NCBI GenBank assembly: GCA_018287875.1
Contig: JAGVVL010000018.1
Location: 806,001 to 870,000, forward strand
DNA: 64,000 bases
DNA from: Nigrospora sphaerica
Lineage: Eukaryota; Ascomycota; Sordariomycetes; Amphisphaeriales; Apiosporaceae
Direction of reading: 5' to 3'
Below the pieces are notes generated by a model. The model saw nothing but the letters and a program-made list of their open reading frames with translations. It was not told where the DNA came from and did no database searches. Shown here in pieces: positions 54,775-64,000 of this stretch. The position numbers and the translations under genes are program-made. How positions within the stretch are numbered: position 1 is the stretch's first letter; each line of letters begins with the position of its first letter.

Positions 54775-55866
54775 TTTCGGAGTGTATTCCCGGTTTCTTT
54801 GCGTAAATGGGTCGAATGAGGATGATAGGTGTGGGATGGTTGGAGGGGACTGGTGTGGATGGTGGGAAAGGACAAGTTTGTGTGTGTGCGCGCGCGCCTT
54901 GTTGTTTAGGACCACTGGTAGCGGAGAGGACAAGTGTGGATGGTCGGAGAGGACAGGTGTGGGATGGTTGGAAGATCGCTTCAATTTCCCAGGAGCATGA
55001 GGTAACCCTTCGATATATATCCATATTATGCATCATGAGTGCCTCGCGTGTGCTTGCCTCGTTCGTATTGGCTTGCGAACCAGTCCCTACTTGGCCAACC
55101 CCAACAAAGTTGTGAGCCACTAGGCGAATTTTCCCTTGGATTAGGTTTATTCGCCTATACCTTGCTGCTTTCGGTGAAGTGCATAGTTCAGGCAGGAAGT
55201 GGCGAACAGATTTCAGCCGGCGTAGGGCGCGGCGCGAAGTATAGATAGCCTAGTGGAAAAACAAAATAAACAAAAGTCAAAGATAGGCAGGTTATAGACC
55301 TTGAATTTGTTTCCTAGATGCTTTCTCGGTTGCCCCGTTGCTATAGCAGACCTCTTAGCGTCGATGCACTTGGGAGATCGGTAATCGGCACCTCAAGTAT
55401 TTCCCCAGAAAGCCAGAGAGGTACAAAGTTCAAAAAGACGGAGGTGTGGGACGCTAAGACTCACCTTGAAAGAGCCTCCTCCTCTCCATGTTTGCGGCGC
55501 CACTATGTGCAAAAAAACAAGGGGTGGGGCCCACGGGCCACCTGGGCGGCGACAGCCATAATAGTAACGTCCACATGCCATGCTTGTTGAAGGTCCGTCG
55601 GCCTGTTTGGTTTTCGCACTGCTCATCCATGTCAGTCATCCATGCCATGCGTTCTATACAAGGCAGTCTCCTCCCGCCTCTGGTTCACTCCTCTCTTATT
55701 CTCCCAACAATCGATCAATCCTATCCACCCCTGTTCAGCAATACTTATACTTCAAACGAACCCTCCTTCCGCGGTCCTCCTCTCCTCCCGGTTCTGGTAA
55801 AGAGTATACTATTTGTGAATGATCCTCACTTGTTGACGCAGAAATCAAGAAAAAGGACGTACCAAC
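54775..55866. other. Spacer between two divergent 2EXR-like genes
   Basis: It holds both promoters. GT-rich repeats (GGTGTGGGATGGTTGGA- and GGACAAGTGTGGATGG-like units) lie at 54825-54970. No gene is seen. Confidence 0.45.
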
Positions 55867-56901
55867 ATGCCTTTTTCTCTTTCCAAGTGGGCATATTGTA
55901 GGCATTTCGGATTCCAGGATGCCTTTCTTCGAGCACAGCCGCAATGTGCCATTACGGCTTTCACAACACCATCCCCACAGGAGGTCGTCAACTTGACCGA
56001 CCCCGGCCCGCTTGCTGGCTTTTCCAGGCTGCCCAACGAGGTGGCCGACATGATCTGGAGGGAAGCTATACTCGAGCACCTCGGTCATGCCACTACTCAG
56101 GTCGGGTGCGTCGGAGAACACAACCCAGGTCACGAGGACCGCCCGGGCCGGATCGACTGCCCCATACGACGAGTTTGCCGCGCGGCAAACGCAGCCTACG
56201 TCCGCCTCAGCTACCTCCAAGCCCCTATCTACCACATGGATTGGACGAATATAGCTTGCCAAACATACATGACGCAGCGGCCCGCAGGAGTTTTAAACGA
56301 CCAGGTCCCACGCCGTCCCGTGGCCTTGTATGTGCATGCGCCGTACCCGCACGTGGCCTCTGACTGGGCGTACTGGGCAAGCCAAAGGTTTCCAGATGTT
56401 GAGACTCTGTATCTCTCAGCCCAGATGCTTACCCATAGTCCCACGCAAAGTTGGGACTTGGAAACCCCCAAAACCCCGTCGATGTGCGATGATGCCCTTG
56501 TATTGGAAACCAACGACCATACCTACTGGCTTCCACCCACTGGTCTGTTTCCCGCTGCTTGGCTCCGGACTCTGCCCACCCACGGCCCCTTGAACGGAAA
56601 AGACCTACCAAGAGGCGATTTCCATGTTTGGGAAACTCAAGGCTCTGCACAGGGCGAATTCCCCCGACTCCAAACCGCCTCCAAGGACAGGTGGGCTGAG
56701 GTCATTCGCTTCGTCATCCATGACGACGGCACTACCGCCTACCAACCCCTATGGCCAAAATCCTATAATTTACAGGTCGAGCACAACAGTCCTGCTATTC
56801 TCAACTGGAAGGTTAATGCATGGCGCTTGAAGTGGCCGAAGCTCCGAATCATCTCGCTGTGTGCATGGGAGGGCCCGCCCTTGCGACAAGCGCGAGGTTG
56901 A
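55867..56901 (+). CDS. 2EXR-like protein
   Basis: The single exon gives 344 residues from MPFSLSKWAYCRHFGFQD. The signature is FSRLPNEVADMIWREAILEH at about residues 52-71, after a short N-terminal extension. Further blocks are RRVCRAANAAYVRLSY, VALYVHAPYPHV, RFPDVETLYLSAQML and WPKLRIISLCAWE; the repeated hydrophobic strand pattern suggests a beta-rich body. It faces the other 2EXR-like gene across 1.1 kb. The two differ strongly outside the signature, so they are not a recent duplication. Function unknown. Confidence 0.75.
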   Translation: MPFSLSKWAYCRHFGFQDAFLRAQPQCAITAFTTPSPQEVVNLTDPGPLAGFSRLPNEVADMIWREAILEHLGHATTQVGCVGEHNPGHEDRPGRIDCPIRRVCRAANAAYVRLSYLQAPIYHMDWTNIACQTYMTQRPAGVLNDQVPRRPVALYVHAPYPHVASDWAYWASQRFPDVETLYLSAQMLTHSPTQSWDLETPKTPSMCDDALVLETNDHTYWLPPTGLFPAAWLRTLPTHGPLNGKDLPRGDFHVWETQGSAQGEFPRLQTASKDRWAEVIRFVIHDDGTTAYQPLWPKSYNLQVEHNSPAILNWKVNAWRLKWPKLRIISLCAWEGPPLRQARG

Positions 56902-57794
<893 letters not shown>

Positions 57795-57847
57795 CGCTCA
57801 TTGATTGCCATTATACTACAACTAAAACCCCTCCTACCCCTCACTGA

Positions 57848-60200
57848 TCAAATAATTTCCACCGTCTTGGGCTCCTGCGCCCGGAAATAGTCCAGCCCAT
57901 CCGGTGAACCCCATACGCCAACGCGAAGGTATTTGCCCTGTTGCCTCTTCGCCGGATAGACCACAATACCATAGGCCGCTCTGGGCCCGACTATATAGTC
58001 GTGAGTGTCTGCATAATAAGGCACATCATCCTCACTACCCGTAGTATAACAACGACAACCTTTACCCGTTGGACCCCCCCCGCGCCGGTTATATATGTTG
58101 TGAAATCCAAAGTGGTCTCCGTATGAGAACCGGATCCATTTGAAGTCATTCTGTTGATCCGGCGTGCGCTGTGGTAGACAGCTCCCCAGCAACACTAGAG
58201 AAAGGTTTTGAATTGATTCTTCCCCCTCGTTGAAATGTCCATCCAGGACTATGATGGTCATGTCCCGGGATGCGATGTCGACTGTCCATCTCTGGTATGG
58301 GTTTGCTGTGAACTTCTTGTAGACGGCGTGCAGTTTCCGCGAATCAATTGGTACTACCGCTCCAGTGACAGTCATAACTCCACCTGACACCTCTCCGAAA
58401 GGGTTGGCGCCAGCCACGAAAGTGTCAGCTTCCATACTCTTGTACTCTTTCTCGACGTCTCGCGCATTATTTGCTATAAGCAACGGGTAGCTCGTCCAAC
58501 CGTCGATAGCTGCAGCTCGACTAGCCCAGCTCCATGACGGGGCAATGTAGGGTTCCTGGTTTTCTAACCTGTCAATGACAGCAGTTAGTGAGGTCGCGTG
58601 ATATTCTGGCATCCAAAGTTGCTGCGACCACATCAAGTCGCGATGCACACGGTCTTTTCGGATGCCAGCAAGATATTGCTGTGGGCAGTCCTGTGTAGCG
58701 ATTCGAGCCATCCCTGACAGCGAGGGAAGTTTGTCCGTGGACTTCGTGAGGCTTCGTCTCGAGGCTGATTCCATGTAAAGGAGCCACCCTGAGATGTAAG
58801 CCTCATCGTACCTGTCCACATCGAAGTCGAAAATATTCAAGTCACCCAAATCATCCGGGTTGTATTGATCCGATCCCTCCGAGAATGGCCACTTCCCGCG
58901 TTGGTAATGCATCTTATGCTTACCAAACATCAGAACGTTGCTGGACAGGAATTTCTCCTGCAATGTCCAGCCGCGTGTCATCCAGCGGGATCTTCCATCT
59001 GCCCCGAGGTGCGTCTGTCCTTCCAAATCTCTCGGAAGCATTGTGTGCCACCGAACCCAGTACGCACCATCGACACCAGTCTGGAGCGTGGACCTGAAAG
59101 GGATGGATATTGAATGCTCCGGCGGAGGCCTTTTCAGAAAGCTGTCAAGACAAGAGCCCGTGTTCATCGCGCAGACCGTGAGCCATGCGTGGCCATAGAT
59201 GAGGCTCATATTTGCAGCTTCTTTTTCCCAGTCGAGCCGGTCGCCTTGGACAATGCAGAGCGAGTCTACCCACAAGTACCGAATACCTAGGGCTCTGGTC
59301 ACCTCCACGGCGTCGCGTAGAACGGGTGTAGCTTCCCTTAGCGTAAATCCACGCTGTCTTTCTTCGAGGGTTTCTCGTTGCGTCGTGAGTTGCGACTTGC
59401 TCTCTTCTTCATTGCCCCAACAATAACTTAGAGCAATGTACCGGGTGTCGGTTGGGAGGGCCTCTAGGTCAGTGACTACAAGCCTGCAGTCGCTGGTAGC
59501 TGTGGCTCTCACGTCAATGAGTCTGGTCGGGATGAGATCGCTCGGGAGCCGTTTAGTTTCTCTGTCCAAGTCTTCAGTCATGGACTGTACCCATGCCAAA
59601 TTTCCCGGACCTAAAGCACGTCTTTTTGGCGATGGTTGAAGACGAAGCCAACTGCTGCAGGGGCCTTGTACCATCATCAGTCTCTGGATATAGAACTCTA
59701 GCAGAACGGCAAAGTAAAAGTACGCACCGGGCTCGCCATCAATACTGAAGTATAAGCATGTTTTGTGTACTGAGACGGAAGTTAGCACGAGTTAAATAGT
59801 GGTATTGCAGCGTACCGTTGTCTCCTGCGGCCAGATCTAAATCCACAGCCAACCCCACCAATCCTAGGCGCGTGTTCTTACGCGCTATTTGGTCACCCAT
59901 CCTTCGCCTGTACGAGACTTTTGCACTCAGGGTGCTCCAGGCGCGAAAGTCTTGTCCAGTGAGTACGGCCAGCAGCAGACTGCAAAATTTGCATCCTTGA
60001 CGAGAAGAGGTGCGAAGAACTGGCAGGTCCGGAAAAGAATCTTCAAGACAATAATCTAAGTCAAGGCGAGCGTGCGAACGGTGCGAATCCCAGTAAAAGG
60101 GGCCGTCTTCATTTGGGCCCCCCTTCCAGCCATGCTCGGAGTCATCGAACTCGAGCACTTTGCACCGGTCACATAGAGATGATTGCGGCAAGCTGGCCAT
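57848..60200 (-). CDS. HET-domain protein
   Basis: Exons 60200-59816 and 59769-57848 join in phase 1 across a 46-nt intron (GTACGC...CAG) and give 768 residues. The N-terminal part has paired cysteines (SLCDRCKVLEF and GCKFCSLLLAVL). The HET domain begins near residue 239 with YIALSYCWGNEEE, continues with FTLREATPVLRDAVEVTRAL and GIRYLWVDSLCIVQGDRLDW, and then EKEAANMSLIYGHAWLTVCA. A later RGWTLQEKFLSSNVLMFG is also typical. HET proteins mediate nonself recognition and regulated cell death when incompatible hyphae fuse. The C-terminal third is variable and probably sets partner recognition. The first ATG before the CDRC motif was chosen. Confidence 0.9.
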
Positions 60201-61232
60201 TGTAGTGTCAATTTCGCACTTGGCTGTGGGAGGAGAGTGATGGGGAACGGTTGCGCTCAAAAAGAAAGTGTCGCCGCGTGTCAGAGGGGGAAGGGGGTTA
60301 ATGCGGGTTAGTGGGTACTTCTTAAAGATGGCTGGGGATGTAAGGGTCGTTAGTGAGGATATGAGCATTGCCAGCTGCCAGGGTCTCCTCTCCACCAGCC
60401 TTGCGCTAGCCGCCAACTGGCATCGCTCCAGCACTGGCCTAAAATCACCGGCCACATCCATCTCCGCTCCATCTCCGCTCCATCTCCACCTCCCGTATCA
60501 TCCATTCAATTTCCTCCCCGTCTTCCCATCGCCCCCTATCCATTCATTCATCCATCCATCCATCTCGGCCTGGGGAGACATGGGTCCCTTCCCTCCGCCC
60601 GGGTTTGCCGCTGTTTTCCCGTCGCGTTCTGCCGCCGCCGCCGGTGAAGAAACTCGGGGTCTGCCGTATTGCTACACCCTCTTCCAATCTACTAGCTCCT
60701 ACTCGCTGGCCACGGCTTGTCAAAAGGCCTAGGGTCGAGGTCGGCCCTACTCTCTGTCCTCGACACCGTGTCCGGGGCTTGCCTGCTCGCCCGCTCCCGG
60801 CCGGCCACCTTCGGGGGTAGAGAATCGCCTTCCTATGTTACCGCGTGTCCGAGTTTCTCTCTTAGTTGGCTGCGACAGGGCGGCGGAGGGGGAGATCGAG
60901 TATCGGCCTATTAGTTTAAAGAAGGCGCCCTGCACTTTCTTTCTGCTAACCGGTTAACAGGGCTGCCTCAACTCGCTTATTAGTAAGGAATTATAAACGA
61001 TATTAGCATGCAGTCCGATTCTGACGTTAACGTCGCTGTGACCACGAACCTAGTTAGTATCGATACCACTTGCGATGCTCGTGCCGATAAGGTTACTTAT
61101 AGTAACGACAATTAAATTAAAAATAACGAACACGCCGACGATAGTAACGGCTTTTAAGCCGACAAATATAAGGATGAAATAAATGCCGACATACTAAACA
61201 GCAGCCGGATTACCTTAAGCTAGCATCTCCCT
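60201..61232. other. Spacer with decayed repeat-like DNA at the right
   Basis: CATC-rich microsatellite-like sequence lies at about 60540-60565. At 61009-61200 a frame beginning MQSDSDVNVAVTTNLVSIDT is soon broken by TAA stops; it may be a relic of another element. No gene is recognised. Confidence 0.4.
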
Positions 61233-64000
61233 ATTATTATTATTATTATTGTTCTTACACCTAGCGACCTATCTAGGCCATGAGGACCCCCCGCGCATCT
61301 TAGCCTAGGAAAACCGTTCCGGGCTGACGTCCGGCCGGGTGAAAAACCTAGGTTCCGCTGCGTCGCACCGCTTCTATCTGCTCTTTGACCTGCCATACCG
61401 AGATCGGGCTCAGCGCGCCCGCTTCTTAGCTGATGAGTTGATTCGCCAGCTGGAACATGTCCAGCCTACGCGAGCGGAGTAGCCATCTCGCGATAATTCC
61501 TGCTTTTCCTGGGGTGTCGAGCATCCTATCCGTGTCTATCGGTCCTCCTAGAGCTTGGACGAGATGCTCTCGTCTTTCTCTTTCCCGTGGGCAGAAAACG
61601 AGGATATGCCGGACGGTCTCCCTGCCCTGACCACAGACGCACCAGGGGCTGTCGAAGCCCGGGACCCTACGCTTAAAAAGGAAGTCTCGCAGCCTAATCT
61701 TGCCAGTCCTCGCTTAGACGAGGATGGAGCTCTCGGCTTTATGGAGTCCCTTATGGAGCTTGAGGACGTGTTTGTCTGGCGGCATCTTAGTTGCTATCGG
61801 GGTTCGTGCTGTTCGATTTTGCTGCGCTTGTTGCCATCTTTAAAGCCAGTCTCTCTCCTCAGCCTTATGTGCTGAGTCTCCAGCTAGCCATTCGTCTAGC
61901 CACCTCTTACGATCGGGAGCGTCGGGGCCTTTCGGTCTGCGCCGGCGAGTCGGTCTTGTTAGGATCCATCTAGCTGCGCTATCGCACCTTGCTTAGATGA
62001 GTGATGCGATACGCGGCTATTGGAGCCTCTCTTCCGATGCCGCCACCCTTCTGTTGAGCCACGTGTCTAAGGGGGACACGTAAGCTTCCGTTTCTAGTAC
62101 TGCAGTGGCCGTGGCTTTGAAAGCTCCTGTGACCTTTCGGAGGCACTCTGTCTGGACGTCGTTAAGTGCCTTAGCTCTATTTTTCGAGATCTGGCGGTGC
62201 CACTCTAAAGCTCCATAGCCTATCGCAGACCGTACGACGGCTGTATAGACTTAGCGGGCTCGCTGGAGAGACGCGCCCCATGTCGAGCCGGCTATCCGGT
62301 CTAGAGCATAGACCTGCGTCGCCATCTTCTTCGATATCGACTGGATGTGGACGTCCCAGCGGAGGCGTCTATCCACCTGGATGCCAAGGACGCGGCAGGA
62401 GTCTTCTGGTTCGATTTCGTGGCCTTCTAAGGCTATCTTTGTGTCCGGACCTTTCCGTCTTCGAGAGAAGTGGACTAGGTGATATTTCTGGATTGCAAAG
62501 GTCATGCCGTGGCTGACTGCCTATTCTTTACAGATCCTGTGAGCGGCTTCCAGCCGCTCGCAAGTCTACTCGGGGTCCAAACCGAAGCCCACGAGGTTCG
62601 TGTCGTCTGCGAAGGCTATAGTAGCTATTCCTGGTATAGCGCGGAGAGCCTTATAAAGACCGGCTGTATAAAGGCAGAAGAGGATGGGCGATAAGGGTGA
62701 GCCCTGCGGGACGCCTGCCGGAACTGGGATCTCGTCCGATTCCTGGCTGTCGAAGAATAGCGTAGTGGACCGGTTAAATAAGAAGCTTCGGATCCAGCTA
62801 ATAGTCCATATAGGGACCCTTAGCGCTCGCAGGTTAGCGAGGAGCCTTCTATAGTCGACCGAGTCGAAAGCGCCCGAAATATCCAGCGAAAGAAGGGTTG
62901 CTGCGCCTCTATGTTTCCAGGCTATACAGACTAGGTCCGTTAGCAACCGTAAGGCTGTTTCTATGGAGCGGCCTTTCCGGTTGCCTATCTGTTCGTCCGG
63001 GAGCAGTCCGTTCTCTTCGGCAAAGCTAGCTAGCCGTTACGCTAGTAGGCTCTCGATCGCTTTCCCTATAGTGTTAAGCAGCGCGATAGGTCTCCATCCG
63101 CCGGCTTGGTGATACTCGTTTGGCTGCTTTCCTGGCTTCCGGAGGATAACGGTGACTGCTTTCCGGAACGCTCTTGGATAGTATCCTATATGCCAGCACG
63201 CTTCCGCTAGGGAGGCCAAGGCCTGGAAGAGGGGCTTTCCTAGGCGTTTAAGGAATCCGTTCGGAAGCTGGTCTGGTCCAGGTGCCTTCCACTGGCCTGC
63301 CTTAGTAAGGACGTCTTGGACTTGTTCTGCTGTCACCTTGCTGTCCATATCGAGAGGCGCTGCGAGCCGGTTCGTTGTTTGGAAGCCGGTGTACGTAGCC
63401 TTAGGGAGGGGATAGAACCTCTCTCGGAAGGCCTCTGTTTTCTCCTTATGGGTCGTTGCTTCGCCACGCGGTGTGTAGAGTGTAGGGACTACCGGGGGTA
63501 ACGGCGGTGCTGCTCCTTCCGTTCTTGCCCATCTCGCGATATTCCAGACGCCAGCTGGCTGGCTAGACGCCTCGTGGAGCATATGTCTCCAGGACGCCGT
63601 CTTGGCTTCTCGGATTGCTTTCTTCTTTGAGAGAGTTGACTGCCGGAGGGCTCGCCAAGCTACGTCCGTCCTGTCGGAAAGCCATATCCGCTGGGCTCTT
63701 CGCTCCTTCTCTATAGCTTCTTCTGTCTCGCGGTTCCACCAGGCTTTGCCTCTCCCTTTAGAGTAGCGGAGGGGGGCAACTAGGTCGGCTATCCGAGTTA
63801 ATTCCTTAGTTAACGTTTCAATGTAGCTATCGATTTCTTCTGGTGTCTCGAGTCGCCCTGGCTGTGGTAGGTATGCCGCTTCTGCCTTCGCCTGGTTATA
63901 GTCAGCTGTTTTCCAGCTGCGTCGTGGCCTGTCTTGGCGGTCTATATGGGGTCCAGCCACGCGTATCACCTGCGGGAGGTGATCGGATCCAGCATATAGG
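61233..64000 (-). mobile_element. Tad1-like LINE, copy 2, 5' part beyond window
   Basis: The 3' tail (TTA)n at 61233-61250 is followed by the same 3' untranslated sequence as copy 1 (GTTCTTACACCTAGCGACCT). The rest of ORF2 continues to the right edge. It keeps longer open frames than copy 1 and more CpA-type sites, so it is younger or less exposed to RIP. The 5' end and target duplication cannot be seen. Confidence 0.88.
61426..64000 (-). pseudogene. LINE ORF2 C-terminal two-thirds, partly open
   Basis: The stop is TAA at 61428-61426 (end DMFQLANQLIS). The frame contains TDRQDRPRRSWKTADYNQAK-like sequence after the endonuclease, then WKAPGPDQLPNGFLKRLGKP. The RT block holds LLSLDISGAFDSVDYRRLL, GVPQGSPLSPILFCLYTAGL and the catalytic IAFADDTNLVGFG (about 62600). 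After RT come VLGIQVDRRLRWDVH and the knuckle VCGQGRETVRHILVFC. Several TAG/TAA stops remain, so it is most likely inactive. Confidence 0.85.

Overview
The window is genomic DNA of a filamentous ascomycete (Pezizomycotina, most likely Sordariomycetes). The evidence is GC-rich genes split by 40-110 nt GT-AG introns, fungus-specific families (PTH11-like receptor, RTA1-like protein, HET, 2EXR and F-box proteins, short secreted tyrosinase, a cellular rvt-type reverse transcriptase), a Tad1-like LINE with an A/T-rich 3' tail, and repeats whose reading frames are broken only by TAA/TAG, as repeat-induced point mutation (RIP) in CpA context would do. All exon joins were deduced by eye from splice motifs and phase.

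Positions 1-31100 are mostly ordinary euchromatin: a partial rvt-like gene (-), a seven-exon unknown gene (-), a seven-exon PTH11-like membrane protein (-), a secreted tyrosinase (+), two F-box genes (+), a secreted peptide precursor made of tandemly duplicated exon-intron units with KR (Kex2-type) sites (+), a lysine-rich probable nuclear protein (+), a small secreted protein (+), an FBXO21-like F-box/SirB1/YccV protein (+), tRNA-Pro(TGG) (-) and a four-helix membrane protein (-). Several 1-4 kb spacers hold no recognisable gene.

Positions 31900-51850 are repeat-rich. A nearly full-length LINE (about 32686-37553, -) lies between 14-bp target-site duplications. A solo LTR (40064-40362) abuts an 11.1-kb Ty3/gypsy-type element (40367-51486) with 324-bp LTRs and ATAT target duplications. 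That element has three unusual parts: a primer-binding site continuing for about 50 nt as the complement of a tRNA-Asn 3' half; an antisense intron-containing gene with a DUF3716-like cysteine signature; and an extra sense ORF before the 3' LTR. An internal second polypurine-tract/LTR-start motif suggests that the element gained this cargo by read-through of an older 3' LTR. AT-rich, heavily mutated DNA flanks it.

Positions 51900-64000 hold an RTA1-like seven-helix gene (-), two 2EXR-like genes (one on each strand), a 9-bp minisatellite, a HET-domain gene (-), and a second, less mutated LINE copy running off the right edge.

The strongest leads for something undescribed are the exon-duplicated Kex2 peptide precursor (18256-19392) and the chimeric Ty3/gypsy element with antisense cargo and an imprinted half-tRNA. 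No operon-like logic is expected or seen; the tyrosinase and peptide precursor lie 5 kb apart but are separated by two F-box genes.
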